Positions 24,750-37,069 of a stretch of 64,000 nt of DNA are shown piece by piece. Position 1 is the first letter of the stretch, and each line of letters begins with the position of its first letter. The notes below the pieces were generated by a model that made no database searches, was not told where the DNA came from, and worked only from the letters and a program-made list of their open reading frames with translations. The translations under genes and the position numbers were made by a program. Source of the stretch: Salvator merianae (taxonomy: Eukaryota; Chordata; Lepidosauria; Squamata; Teiidae); contig QVOM02000034.1 of NCBI GenBank assembly GCA_003586115.2, forward strand, positions 17,467,444-17,531,443, written 5' to 3'.

Positions 24750-26730
24750 ATTCTGTATTTCATGGAACCAGCAATAAGACCACCTTCGCCCTTGTATTCA
24801 CACTGAGCTCCTTACAAGATCGACTAAAAACTGTTCACTTTTGTGGACAGAAGTAAACAGGATAGGAATGCCATTCCTGGGTGGACGTACTTCTTCCTTT
24901 TCCCTCAAGAGTCCCATTCTTAAGGACCAACATCACTGGACCCACTACTTAATACTCCCAGGGCCTCAACAAGATCTACCTTAGGAATGAACCTTGAACT
25001 TCCTATCTGACAGCATGCTCTCAAAGCCACAACCAATGCTAGGAAAAAGCAAATTGGCACACTTTCCTACAGTGACCTGACCTGATCTTCAGTTGGGGGC
25101 ACTGTGGGAACTTAAAATGCTGGTATCCCCCAAGTTTGCTGCTTGTTGCATTGAATATCTAAGCCCACCTAAGATCATTATCGATAGGAGTGACTCTAAG
25201 CTCAAACCAAAAGCTGGCCTCAAAAATAAAATCTTAAGGAATAATATTGTCTACCAGCCTTATAGGCTGTAAGGCTTATAGAGATAATGGCTATGGGATA
25301 TTCTGAGCAATATGAAAGGTGCTATATATCAGGCATTATAAGGTAGATAGAATGGAGTGTTATAGCACTTTCTGAGTTCCTTGAGCTGTTTTCCCAGACA
25401 ATTTGCTATAGTTGATCATTGAGACCACTGCTTTAAGCAAAGTAAGAGACCTGGCCAAAGCTGAATTTCTAATCCTGGCAGTATCTTTGCATCATCACAT
25501 CAAACCACACCATCCAGACTCTGTGAAGAGGAAAGCAAGAAACATACCATGCCTTTAAAATAATGAAAGATACCTACAGCCATACCTCCAACCTGAAAGA
25601 CAGTCTAATTGCTTATACAATCACAGAGAGTAGAAAACTTAGACCATTGTTCCATATCATATGTCCTTTGAGCCTGAAAGTACTGTAGGTGCTCAACTGC
25701 AGTCTGTTAAGCCCATGCCATAAAAATAACTGACCTTTGCTGGGTTGACTTGACCACACTACATATTAATGAGATCAGAAAACAGTTTATAAAAAGGCAC
25801 AGTCATTCTAAGCCTGGCACAGGAAATGCTGCAAGGAAGTGAACTCTGGGAGACTGGGGTGGTGGTGGTTTGCAAATTTGTGCTCTTGAAGCAACTGAAT
25901 AAAGTAATTGTGTTTAAGAAACCAGTGTGTGCCTTGCACATGTAGCATGTTTATTTGCACCATCTGTGGATGAGGCATAGTATATTGAGTTACGTATCAC
26001 ACTCTTAAACAAACCTTACAATGATTTAGCTTCTTGTTCGCTTCTCCAGGTGGGTGGGTGGGGAGTTAACAACTGTTTCTAGGCTTTTTTGGTCATGTCT
26101 GAATTCCTATGATACTACATCAGCTCATAAAGACCTTGTGGTATGGAATGCTGCCTAACATAATCTGGGATTTTTCACTACCCGGTGATCTACACGAACT
26201 TCTGTGTGGCTAAGAAAGAAACAGACTTGTGTGGAAAGGAGCAGGCTTCACTTTTTAATAACTATGGGACTACAGTGACTTGGCGGTGCTAACATTGGTA
26301 TAGTTATTGCACTATTACGCCAACCGTCCTTTTTTATCTTTCCCCATAGAAATAAATGGCAGCCATGGCCCTCTCTGTGGAAACTCAGCGGTACTATTGT
26401 GCCTATGCATAAAAGAATGCATGAAACATGTCTGCAATGCAGAACCATCTGTTCAGTATGCAGGTCCTCTTACTTAAGTGTCCTGTTTGCCTTGATGAAA
26501 AACCCATCAAGTTGCCTTATATTCCATTAATACATGCCCCCTATTCGATTTCTTTTCAAGGAATACAAAACAAATGTAGAAGTCTAATAATATATATAAC
26601 CCTGCACTGTAAGGCTCTTGCTAGAAAACACAGATTAAGGTTGTTAAAGCACTATGTTAGAATTCAAGAAAACTGGCTTGATTGCTAATGTAAGCTTTGT
26701 GCAGCCACAGCTTGACACAACATGAACTAA
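24750..26730. other. Unassigned intron sequence
   Basis: AT-rich, without recognisable repeats, RNA genes or exons. Short open frames at 25759-25941 and 26248-26448 (minus) and 26428-26688 (plus) have no motifs. Confidence 0.4.
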
Positions 26731-26735
26731 TCTAT

Positions 26736-26786
26736 GGCCCTTTCCACACTTGGCCTTATTCTGGGATATATTCCTGAATAGGGGCC

Positions 26787-26792
<6 letters not shown>
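26736..26792. mobile_element. MITE of the GGCCCTTT family, truncated by a microsatellite
   Basis: It begins ggccctttccacacttggcc and continues ctgggatatattcctg and gaataggggcctgccat as in the short form, then runs into the CT array. TAT precedes it; the right end is missing. Confidence 0.75.
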
Positions 26793-26825
<33 letters not shown>

Positions 26826-26829
26826 ACTC

Positions 26830-26886
<57 letters not shown>

Positions 26887-26887
26887 A
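26791..26887. repeat. (CT)n(CACT)n(CT)n(CA)n compound microsatellite
   Basis: About 97 bp of successive pure dinucleotide arrays starting where the MITE breaks off. Confidence 0.95.
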
Positions 26888-27118
26888 AACATCAAATGAT
26901 GGTTTTCCAAGAACCAAAAATATCATAAGGGAATGAGAATATATAAGAGGAATAAGAGAGAAAAAGTTGGAGGAGGCCTCAGGTCCTCACTATAGGTTGC
27001 CCCGCTAAATTATGTTTTCCACAGAAATCATTGACAAAAAAACAAGGGCATGTTTCATTACACATCCTCCATCCTTTGCTTTTCTATTTCCCATATAATA
27101 AAGAGAGAGAGGGAGAAA

Positions 27119-27500
27119 GGCTGTCCTCAGACAGCTAGATAAAAATGTGGGATCTTGTTGCTCCCACAGTGGAGTAATGGGTGTTTTCAGGTACCTGGAA
27201 GTGCACAAGCACCGGTCACCACATTTATGCAATGGAAATTTTTGACCTTGTTTCACCCCTGTGCATGCACGGTGGCCATTTTCTTCAGAATGGATCCCAG
27301 AAGCAAGTGTCCAGGCAAGATAAATCATATTGCTATTTGGGGAAAACTCGGGTTGGGAGTTGATTTTCTTGGAATAACAATATGCAGAGATTTCACTCCT
27401 ATATCCCGGTACTGTTTTGGAATTGCCGCGGGTACATGTGGCAATCACAATATAGTCCTGGGATACTTCCGAGTTTTAGATGTAGTTGTCTGGATGCAGC
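27119..27500. mobile_element. MITE with unlike ends (ggctgc...cagaca family), 382 bp
   Basis: The left end is ggctgtcctcagacagc, followed by aaaatgtgggatcttg; the right end in reverse is gctgcatccagacaac. The interior has gccgcgggtacatgtggcaa and tatagtcctgggat. Flanks are AAA and TAA. The overlapping 147- and 134-codon frames on opposite strands reflect the palindromic layout, not genes. Confidence 0.75.
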
Positions 27501-28149
27501 TAAAGAGAATTGGTCAATTTTCTGCTAAATGTTGCTTTGTATGTTTTGGGGCCCTATAGTGGACATATAGAGGCCCCATCATGTACTAGTGGAAGTCTTA
27601 TCGACTTATGCCAACTTGTCTAGAAATGTGAACAGATGTATAGAAAATGGCTCAGCAGCAATAGCCACATTAACAGTTTTCTCTTCTTGCACCCAGAGCC
27701 TGGCTGGGTTTTGCAGGCAGTGTATCAGTGACCACATCAAGCGTGGATGAGCACATGCAGAATCCTTCCCTTGCTTAATGTCAGTATGTGAGTTTCCTTT
27801 GAAGCCCACAGCAATCCTGACTCCTGGATCTCAAAAGAAGCTCATGAACCAGCTTTCAGCAGGCAAGGGGGGTTCAGGCTGAACTGTCATTACAATGCAA
27901 ATCTTCTGACAGGTCCTGTGAACTGAATGAGCCAGGTGACAGGACCTTCTTATATCACTACAAATTTTGATCTCCTGGCTTTATAGCAAGGGTAACTAAT
28001 TTGTAGTCTTCAGATATTGCCGGACTTGTGTTTCCGTCATTGATGGTAGACCTCATCCAGCAATAATAATTAGCAACAAGTAATAAAGTGAAGTTGAACC
28101 CTAACAAGAGAGAAGACTTTGTGGGTAGGAAGTACCAAGATCCATGAGT

Positions 28150-28410
28150 TGGAGATTTGCCTGTTCTCAATGTGGCTGCACTCCCTCAGAAGTGACAAGG
28201 GATGGTCTTGGAGCCATCTTTGTCCATGGAGGCTCAGGTGACCTCGGTGGCCAGAAGAGTTTAGTGCCAGCTTCAGCTAGTATACCAGCTACAGTATACT
28301 CTTATCCGAACAAAAATAGCCTAGCCACTGTTGTCCATGTTTTCATCACCTTACATTTAGACTACTGTAATGCACTTGTTGCTGCCTATGGTAAAAATGA
28401 AGTTACCTCT
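28150..28410 (+). repeat. L2-type LINE ORF2 fragment
   Basis: The translation on the plus strand includes LATVVHVFITLHLDYCNAL, the conserved post-RT motif of L2 ORF2, with upstream residues in the same frame from 28144. It stops where the 5S-headed SINE begins. Confidence 0.75.
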
Positions 28411-28424
28411 GTATATGATTGTTC

Positions 28425-28620
28425 ACATTGGGCTGCTGTGTACTAATGTTGTCTGATATCAGGAGCTAAGCAAAGCAAGACTGCATAAATGATTATTTGG
28501 GAATATTAGATTGTGAAAGGTAGCCTGGAAATTTGAAAAATATTCCAGAAGTAGGTGAAAACGTCTATACTTTTGCCAAGGCAAATACATGGATTTGTTC
28601 ATGTAGGGACCTGGAGCTTT
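28425..28620 (+). repeat. 5S-rRNA-headed SINE
   Basis: 28450-28520 matches the 5S rRNA internal promoter region (gtctgatatcaggagctaag, then tatttgggaatat where 5S has TACTTGGATGGGA). The tail (tatacttttgccaaggcaaa, catggatttgttcatg) is the one seen in the tRNA-headed SINEs. It is a decayed copy, not a functional 5S gene. Confidence 0.75.
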
Positions 28621-29102
28621 TCTGCACTTACCTATAGTCCAGAATAAATGACTCTTTAGTTATCTTCAGGGCCTGTTTTGTCCACACACTAGTACACTCC
28701 ATCTGTGCCAGACTGAGTGTAGTTCTAATCAGGAGGCTCCTTATCTAGATCACCAGTAGTCCTTGATATCAAGGACTGCTAGTGTACTAGCATGGGTAAA
28801 TCCAGGTCATGGAAGCATGCAGAAGATGTGCGTGTCGTTTTCCAGACTACCAGCGGATCCTTTTTGGCAGTGCACCAAAGTGCCAAAATGGGTCCTCTGG
28901 GGGCTCAAAGGCTAGGACCTTTTATTTCTAGCTATCAGAGCTGTCAGAGACCTGCTTCAAAGATTGTACCAGATTTAGGCTAGCTCGGGTTGGGCTGGAA
29001 CAGCCATTGCAGTGCATATGGCGCTGCTCCAGTCCAAGCCTTGCCGTGACCCAGATCAGAGGGCATTGCTAGGATCACAGCAAGGTAAGTGCAGAAAGAT
29101 CC
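28614..29102. mobile_element. MITE of the GGCCCTTT family, long form (489 bp)
   Basis: The left end gagcttttctgcacttacc and the right end in reverse ggatctttctgcacttacc are near-identical. Flanks CTG and TTG are close to a 3-bp duplication. The interior has gtgccaaaatgggtcctctg and a large inverted arrangement. It abuts the SINE at 28425. Confidence 0.8.
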
Positions 29103-29880
29103 TTGGAGCTGAACATGACTCAGTAGCAATTTTGCCATAGATATGATCATTTGGTGCCACAAATAATAGCCTTACATCCACATGCTTTTTGCCCTTTAAG
29201 CTCAAAAAGTGTGCTTGACAACTCTGAGTGTCATAAAACTTAAACTAATATTCATGGGTTTTACTAATATTTATGCTTAGCTGTCTGCTGTCGGACGTGA
29301 AAGCCCTAGTGTACCCTGTCTGACTCTAAAGGCACCCTTTCTCATCTGCCAGCAGTTATTTACTCTGTTTTAGTTATGTGCCAGGACTCCAAATAACTCA
29401 TATGAAAGGGAGGTTGTTCATTTGTTACCAAATCCACAGATACATAGCTTCTCTCATTGCTATCCAGAAGACTTGCAAGGAAAAAAGAGGCACTTTTTCC
29501 TTGAGATAAATAATGAACAGAGTGGATGAAAAGCCAACAATTTAAATCTTTAAGGCAGCATTTGCCAACTTGGTGCCCACTAGGGGTTCTGGACAGAAAT
29601 CCCCACCTGTCTCAGCCAGCAGTAGATGTAAGACTCTGGGGGGCATCAGATTGAGGAAGTCTATTCTGGTACATTAGTCAGAAATGTCAGTAGTAGTGCT
29701 TTTAATGTAGATAGTACAATAGAATGAAAGATAGGCAAGGTATCATTATCAAAATGTTGTCCCCCACGTGTGGTAATATCACGTATGGTCTTCAGAGCTG
29801 CAAGAACTTCCCTAGGCCAACAAGACAAATCACTTGTAATGTCTGCCCACATCCTATCATAAGTATAGGATGTGGACTGT

Positions 29881-30413
29881 GACCCTTTCCGCACTCACCC
29901 TGGTCACAGACCATGTTCTGGTCCAAGGGCCTACTATTTGCATGCTACTGTGGAATATGGCAGCCCCCCCCCCCCCAATCATGCTTTGCCAGCATTGGAC
30001 AAAGCTCCAGTCTGGGATAAGGCACCCAAATGATGCCTTACCCCAGTGCTGCTGTGGACCTCTTGAAAGAGGTCCACAACTAGGCCATGTTCATATTCCA
30101 GATTACAAAGGACATGCAGCATACACTGGTAGGCTGGAAGTCTGTGGGGGACCCTTTTTGTTGGCACCACAGGAAGTGATGACAGAATTGATCTACTGTG
30201 ATAAAGACCCTCCCAGAAACACCAAAATTTTGGCATTGCCTCCATGGGCTCTTCAGAAGCAGCAGCTGGGGCTAGAATGCAATGGGCCATCCAAATGTGG
30301 ACAGCTCTATCCTACTCCAATGGCAATCTGCCCCAGCATGGGAAGGGTTGCTAATCCTGAGACAGGGTATCCCACCCTGTCCTGGAATAAAGGAGATAAG
30401 TGTGGAAAGGGCC
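29881..30413. mobile_element. MITE of the GGCCCTTT family, long form (533 bp)
   Basis: Left end gaccctttccgcactcacc; right end in reverse ggccctttccacacttatc. It shares ctatttgcatgctact with the short form at 19046 and ctgtgggggaccctttttg with the copy at 56737. A poly-C run sits at 29964-29976. The 212-codon frame at 29870-30508 crosses the whole element and its flanks and has no protein motif. Confidence 0.8.
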
Positions 30414-30414
30414 T

Positions 30415-31945
30415 ACAGATACTAGAAGTCCTGAAACAGCATGCCTGTTTAGGGTTCTTTTATAAAACTCCCAGAACAGTCATATTCTGGGGTGTGACAA
30501 AATTATAGTTCTTGGGGGTGGAAAGTATAATGAAAATGAGGAAAATTTTAAATCCTGTGTAGCATTATGCCTAGGAGGCAATCTACATGCAATGCTAGAT
30601 ATTTGCTGAAACCAGAGGGAGTTTGTTGAGTTATACTTTTCTTTCTCTTGCAGTTTTTATATGTCCTTGAAAGCAAGAAAAAAGTGTTCTTACAAAGGCA
30701 GCCAGCAAATGTCAGATGGGAAATGGGGGAATCCCAGAAAAGCATTACAAAACTTGGGGGGGGGTGTCATATTTTGAAGACAAACACATAAACACAGATC
30801 TTCATTATTATTATTATTTTTAAAGAGTGACTGTGGAAACTAAGTTGTTGTAGTTGAAAAAGAATCACTGAGACAGGGTGGAATCCAGTATTTTGGAAGA
30901 TCTCCCTACATGACACATACTTTTGGAATTTTGCAGCTGGTAAGCCCTCATTAACAAAGGCAGCTACTACTGGCCTAGATTCTCTGGCCTCTGTGCTATG
31001 GGGGTGCCTAGAAACAAGCCATTCTGTGATTTCCCAGCTTTGCTGTGTGTTTGTTGAAAGACAGTGATTGCTTTTTAACGCATTTGTCTTGGAACAAACA
31101 AAAGGCAGAGGCAGAGAGAGGGGGAGAGAATCTTCTATCACCTGTTGAAAGCTAATTGATCATATTAAAAACCTGGCATAAGGGATGGAATTCCCTGTTC
31201 TCTCACTTAGTCATCACATCCTGGTGTGACTCATTTAATTACATGAAGGTTCCCAGTGGTTTTATTTTGAGTGGAGCTTTTGTTTCATTAAATTATGTTT
31301 TTCTGTTTCTTTATATTTTTGCTAAGTCTATTTCCACAAATAGGCAAGAAGACAATAGATGAAAAGGATCTGGAATTCTGCTGGCCCTGGTGTCTCACTA
31401 CACGGCTACTGTCATGGTGTTTTGTGGCAACTTTTTTCAAACTACTGATTGTGGGAGAATGCTTCTAAGCTTGTACTCGTGGTACAAAATGTCAATTTCG
31501 GGGTTGGGCTCCAACTTGGATGACTAATTCCTCTGGCCCTATCCCAGCTAGACTTTGACATGCATCTTTGGCCTTGGTGAATCATCTTTGAGTTCTTTCT
31601 AGGTGAAATTAAAATGTTGGCCAGAGTACATTATTAGCCCCAAGTACTTAGAGATAATGGGCAGTCTGTTGACCCACATGAATCAAACGAATCCACCACA
31701 GAATTCAGTCCTTTACAAGAATTAAAATGCCCTGTAGGCTCATCAGTGCCAAATTCTTTTTGTATAGTAGTAGCTTCTCTGAAGATTTCTCTCTTGCAGG
31801 TAGAAAATTTTAATATAAAAAAAAAACCAAACACTGCAGTCCTGGGTCCGGTGAAAATTCTGGCTCTTAAATGCATATGCACACTCACATGTAGACACAT
31901 TGTTTGCATATGAGTGTATATAGTATATATAAACATGAGGGAGGG
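30415..31945. other. Unassigned intron sequence
   Basis: AT-rich, no recognisable repeat apart from short homopolymer runs. The 124-codon minus frame at 30767-31141 shows no domain. Confidence 0.4.
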
Positions 31946-31948
31946 AGG

Positions 31949-32357
31949 GGCTATAAGTCAGAGGAAAATGCAAGATCTTGGTTGGATGCCACAACTGCCT
32001 CTTGCCACCTCTGCCAGACAGCAGGGCAAAATTTGCTCCCACAATGGTGAGATATTTCTTCTGAGTATTTTGATGATGTAAAATACCTGGAATTGCACGA
32101 TCACTGGCCCCCGTGCATGCACAGCAGCCATTTTTGGAGTGGTTTTGGCCTCACACATGTGCAGGGGCTGTTTTCTTCAAGGGCCTTGCTGAAAGCAGGG
32201 GAAATCTGGGTGGATAGCTGATTTTTTCTGGAATAGTGATACCAAACAATATCACCCCAATATTCTGGGGATATGTTGGGACTGGCACAGATACGTATGG
32301 TAATCCCAACAGAGCTCCAGAATAATCCCAAATTTTAAGCCCTGTCTGGACAGGGCC
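31949..32357. mobile_element. MITE with unlike ends (ggctgc...cagaca family)
   Basis: One end reads ggctataagtcagagg, then aaaatgcaagatcttgg; the other in reverse reads ggccctgtccagacagg. The interior contains ggcacagatacgtatggtaa followed by tcccaacagagctcc. The left boundary is approximate. Confidence 0.65.
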
Positions 32358-33640
32358 AGAGAGAGAAGGACAGGGTTCTCCTGTGTTTTGATCCAGTGCG
32401 TACAGTATCATTTTGACCTTAGTTGCTATAGTAACACTGGATGGTCTATGCAAATGTTTATACCAAAATGTGTATCTGTCCAGGTAATGGCACCTGGGTA
32501 GGTCCTGCAGGAAGAGGGTATATTGACATCAGAACTAGTTTACCCACAGGAGAACCTGCTCCTTGGTTCGTATCACTGCAGCTTTATTCAAAGCTGCACC
32601 ACAAAGAACTGGACAGATTTTGCCCACATTTTTACTAATGGAAACCAGAAAACTTTAATGAGTTGCCGACAATATGTTTTCTTCAATAATGTTATTTCAT
32701 GTTTACACCCTGATTTTAAAATCCCACATGGAGATTGGGGGCAAGTCCATACTCAACATCCACATGCGGTGTTTTAGAACTTGTTACACGTGTCTTAAAT
32801 ATTCCGATGCTTGACATGGATTTTTAAACATGAGTTTGGTTTCACAGTATGTGGCTGGCAAGTGATGCCCAGAGAGCCAAGAGCACCCAAAACTTCCAAA
32901 ACAAATAATTTTGTTTGGGGGGGAAAAACCCTAAAAACAAAAAACAAAAGTGAAAGTTTTTTCCTATCTGGAATTAATACTAGCAACCATATGAGTAAAT
33001 TTGTTACAGCAAAGGAATGCTTTCTGTCCAGCTGCAGCAACGGATGGGTTCTCATGGCACTGAACAAGTGTGGATTCCAAGGGAAAGGAGAGCAAACAGA
33101 ATTAGGAGAAGCTTAAGAGAAGGATGACGAGGGAGGGAGGCATCTTTCCACACAAGTGTTCTTGAGAAGAGGGGGCCCCTGCAGTGGCACCACCAGAAAA
33201 ACCACTGCGCCCCAGAGTCCAACTGAATTCTCCCCAGTCTCCTCTGGCAATGAACCAGCCAGGTGTCCCTGCTCTCCCAGCTCATGAAGACCATATTTGT
33301 CTTCCTGGCTTCTACAAGCAGATGCTTAGGAGTCTGAGGAAATAGACAAAGGTGCTTTGACCCTTGGGTGACTTTCATAAGGGATGGGGCTCTTTCACAA
33401 TTTTTTTTTCAAGTACTTCTACTTGAATTGCTTAGCTTTCACAGTTCTTGGCTGTTGTAGCAAGGCAGTCAAACTGGACTTTTGACCCATGGTCCTCCTG
33501 CTATTGCTCAGAAGCTTCTCAATCAGCCAGAACTCCTTGATTTTGGAGTTCTCACCCCCACGCTCTGAGGCTCTTCCCAGGAGGCTGCTGGCAAGCAGGA
33601 GTGACAGTTCATCACTGTCTTTCTTAGGTAGTCTCCAGTA

Positions 33641-34135
33641 GGTTTGGATCAGGCCATGGCCCATCTAGTCCAGCATTCTGTTTCACACAGTGCCCCACCA
33701 ATTATTTCTGGGCATTCTCAGGCAGAATAAAAGGCAAAACCTTCGCCTGCTCTTGTCTCCCCACAAATGATTTTACAGGCATCCTACCCGTCTTTCCAGC
33801 CTGGAGGCAGTACCTAGGCATTCATTCTAGTAGCCATTTATACACCTGACCTCCATGAATATGTCCAGTCCTTTCTTAAAGCTATCTAGGCTGATGGCTG
33901 TCACCACCTCATCTGGTAATAAATTCCACAGACCGACGACCCTCTGGGTGAAAAAATACTTCCCCTTGTCAGTCCTAACTCTCCTACCCATCAGCTTCAT
34001 AGAGTGCCCCCTGATCTTAGTGTTGTGTGATAGAGAAAAGAATTTCTCTTTATCCACCTTATCCATACTGTACATGATTTTATATACTTCAGTCAGGTCT
34101 CCCATTAAACGCTCTTTTCAAGGCTGAAGAGGCCA
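33641..34135 (-). repeat. CR1-type LINE: ORF2 C-terminus plus 3' UTR
   Basis: The minus-strand frame 33827-34105 encodes 92 residues with the CR1 C-terminal signature: GDLTEVYKIM, RGHSMKL, KYFFTQRVVGLWNLLPDEVV and SFKKGLDIFM. Its 3' UTR runs leftwards to the ggatcaggccatggcccatc motif at about 33645. The octamer end is missing. This copy ties the 3' UTR fragments elsewhere to a CR1-type LINE. Confidence 0.85.
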
Positions 34136-34170
34136 AGACGTTGCAGCCTGATTTCATAATGACTAGATAT

Positions 34171-34197
34171 TCCCTCCCTCCCTCCCTCGCTCCCTCC
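34171..34197. repeat. (CCCT)n microsatellite
   Basis: Short tetranucleotide array with one interruption. Confidence 0.9.
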
Positions 34198-34794
34198 AAG
34201 ATCTCAGGGGCAAAGGATGCTGGTTGCTGCAAAGTTTCCAGGAATTGAGCTGGAGGCATGATGGAGTTGGAGGCATGCAGCAAATGATTTCAGGTCTTAC
34301 TTCAACCCAGCTGTGGCTACTAATCTGTTCCTTTTTGTAACAAAATGACATCTATAGTGGATGTGTCAGGGGACGTTGCACTGGTGGAATATTTCCCTTA
34401 CCCTTAGGCATCCTCAGGAACCAAAACAAAGATTGGATGGCTCTTAGGACATTGCATTGCAGATTTCCTCCTGCACTGAGCAGGATTTTGCTAAAGAAGT
34501 CTCACCTTGTCACATCAAACCACCTCTAAACTGCTTTTGAGCTGCTTTTTCTCTAATGTGTATGTATGCAGCCTTAGTGACACTACTTAGTGGCAAAACG
34601 TTTGTCATCTTTGTCTCTGCTACCAGTATTACTTTGGTTTTATTTAGAAAATGTTTAATAGTTTTTGCAAGTTTTCAGTTATATGTGATTGTTAACCATT
34701 ATTCACTTTTTACAGATAAGGCTGAGTGCCAGGCTCTTAAACCACTTTAGTTAAATCAAGCTTCCCTTGGGAGTTGCCAATAGGTTCTCTAGTG

Positions 34795-34989
34795 GCTTTT
34801 AGAATCTGTGCTAGCTGCCACCACCAGTTTGGAGAGACTGGCAGGATGTTTCTAAAGACCATTTGCAGGGAGTTGAGAAGAGGTGAAGGTTTTGCCTTCG
34901 TCTTCCGCTTAAGAATGCCCAGAAGCAGTTGGTGGGACAGGAGATGGGCTATAACCTGATCTAGCAGGGCTCCTCTTACGTTCTTATGA
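34795..34989 (+). repeat. CR1-type LINE 3' UTR
   Basis: The same layout as 13362-13917 without the hAT insertion: ctaaagaccatttgcaggga, then tgatctagcagggctcctc and cttacgttcttatg. Confidence 0.85.
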
Positions 34990-35139
34990 TCTCTGAGAGA
35001 TGGTCTGCATCTATCCTGGACCATAGGGTAAATGCATAGCAACAGGTGTGATCCAGTTTGGTTAGATCAGATATTCTGCTGGAAGCTACAGTAGACATTT
35101 CTTCTTCATGGTGATTTCTGCAAACGTTACTTACTTTGG

Positions 35140-35335
35140 ACTCTTTATTAATTAATTATTTTATTTTGATTCTTCTATTGGTTGTAGGATTTTTTTCACA
35201 TGTGGATTTTATTTTTCTTTCTCTTCATTTTTAATAGTTGCTTTTTGTTTCTATTTTTTTTTTCTATCTTGTACATTATCCTGTGGCCAAGGTGAAGGGC
35301 AGTATAAAAATGTCTGTAAATAAGCAAGCAAGCAG
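35140..35335 (+). repeat. L2-type LINE tail
   Basis: A T-rich UTR followed by ggtgaagggcagtataaaaa and taaataagcaagcaagc at the end, the L2 tail pattern. Confidence 0.6.
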
Positions 35336-35961
35336 TCTGACAAAACTGCTGTGAAAACTTCAGAATAAGCTCGTGCAAAATGTGATGAGAACTTCCCAAA
35401 CCTCTCAGTCCATCTCTCATGCCAGCTCAGCTAAGCTGTGGCAGAAAATACATTTTTACTGCCATTTTACAAACCCATAGTAATGAGTAAGGGATCGTGA
35501 GTAATGTGTACAGGCTCGACAGACCCTTTAATTGGCTAATTAAGCCAAACAAGTCCAAGGGTACTGTAGCAGATCAAGCAGGATTTACCTAATGCGGACT
35601 GACGTTTTGACTTCCCCCAGAGTTTGGCACAAAAAATTGTGGTCTGATCACAGCTTGAGCTAGACGAGCTAGAATTACACTTTTCCTTAAAAACTCCTTT
35701 ATTTCTGTGAAGAATGCTGACACCATCAAGTCTTACACTAGAGCTCAATTTCATATTAAATCTCTTAGGACCAGAACAGGACAAATCGTTGCTGTGTTAT
35801 AACGTTGCTTGTCATTGATGCTTATCATGTTGCAGGCTGAATTTTGGGGGGAGAGGGAAGGAAATAGTCATAAGTGTATGCTCCCCCTATACATTTCACC
35901 TGGAAGACAGGTATGAGAACCATTTATGCTAAGCCACCCCCTCCCAATATATTGACTTCTC

Positions 35962-36155
35962 TGCATTCTAAATGTATTTTATTTATTTATCTTCTAAGGC
36001 ATTTATATACCACTTTTCATTTAAAAAAAATCTCAAAGCAGTCTACAAGAAACATTAAAAACAAGAGTAAAAATATGCACAGAGTAAAAACAACAATTAA
36101 AAATGTTAAAACAGGGTGCGTGAGGGAAGATAGGTCTTTAATTGCTGCTTATACG
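35962..36155 (-). repeat. L2-type LINE tail
   Basis: Antisense L2 tail: tattttatttatttatc, then tctcaaagcagtctacaag and gaaacattaaaaacaag. Confidence 0.65.
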
Positions 36156-36314
36156 CTATAATATAGGCACCTCACAAACTTTGAGCATGGACTTCAAAAG
36201 AAGATCACAAGGTTTATCAGGTCTTGGACATGCTACTGTTACCACCTGCCAGAAGATGCATGAACAATTTGATCTGATTCACAAAACAGCCTTCACATAG
36301 TATGGTCCACAGAC

Positions 36315-36389
36315 GAAGAAGAAGAAGAAGAAGAAGAAGAAGAAGAAGAAGAAGAAGAAGAAGAAGAAGAAGAAGAAGAAGAAGAAGAA
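36315..36389. repeat. (GAA)n microsatellite, 25 units
   Basis: A perfect GAA array of 75 bp; it forms the tail of the adjoining minus-strand SINE. The 71-codon poly-Leu frame on the minus strand is its translation and not a gene. Confidence 0.95.
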
Positions 36390-36665
36390 CTTGGTTTTTA
36401 TACCCTGCTTTTCTCGGCTGAGGCTGACTCAAAGTGGCTTACAAGGTTATTTTTCGCCCGAAGGCTTACATCTATCTATCTTCCGCATCACACAATGTGA
36501 TGCTCCCTATTTATCTACTTGCAATTACTTGCTTTCAAACAGCTAGCTTGGCTGGAGCTAGAGGCCAGTAGAGGGGTCTCATCCCCTCTACACGACAGAC
36601 AGGGGCCTTGAACTCCGATCCTCCTATTGAAAGATCAGTGCCTTAGCCTTCTGCGCCACTGTGCC
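36390..36665 (-). repeat. tRNA-derived SINE with (TTC)n tail
   Basis: On the minus strand the head is ctggcacagtggcgcagaag (A box TGGCGCAGAAGG), followed by ggagttcaaggcc (B-box-like). The body ends ctttgagtcagcctcagcc and ataaaaaccaag before the TTC array. Head, boxes and tail are all in order, so this looks nearly full length. Confidence 0.85.
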
Positions 36666-37069
36666 AGAGGAACATGCCAGAGACTGTAATGTATCATGTC
36701 CTTTTTACCTTGGAACCAGATCTTGTGCTGATTGTTTTATGCAAAAGAAAAGCAGGAAAATTGGAAAAATACCCTGTGCGCACATCAATAAGGGGAATGC
36801 ACATAGGTCTGTAGTGATCAGAGATTGGATATTCTTAGTGGTAGTTCTCCATTTGTTGAAGTTTTTCCTGAGGGAAGATTGAATGGTGACAGATTTAACA
36901 TAAGTCTTCACTGGGCGTTTAAGTTATCTCTTACAAGGCATACTTTGCAAGGTCTTAAAGGCATAACTTGAAAACTGGTATATGGTTTACCCTCCCAATC
37001 TAGGTGATATTGATAGCACGGTATCCTGGATTTTTAGGTATTTTTTTATTGTAGTATAGCGTGTACAGG

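Noticed and set aside
28425..28530. Possible 5S rRNA gene
   Set aside because: Diverged from 5S and fused to a SINE tail, so it is a SINE head.
29870..30508. 212-codon open frame on the plus strand
   Set aside because: It spans a MITE and its flanks, has no recognisable domain, and an overlapping open frame exists on the other strand, as expected of a palindromic element.
33827..34105. 92-codon intact minus-strand frame as a possible host gene
   Set aside because: It carries the CR1 ORF2 C-terminal signature and its 3' UTR; it is a LINE remnant.
36217..36432. Poly-leucine open frame on the minus strand
   Set aside because: Translation of the (GAA)n microsatellite.
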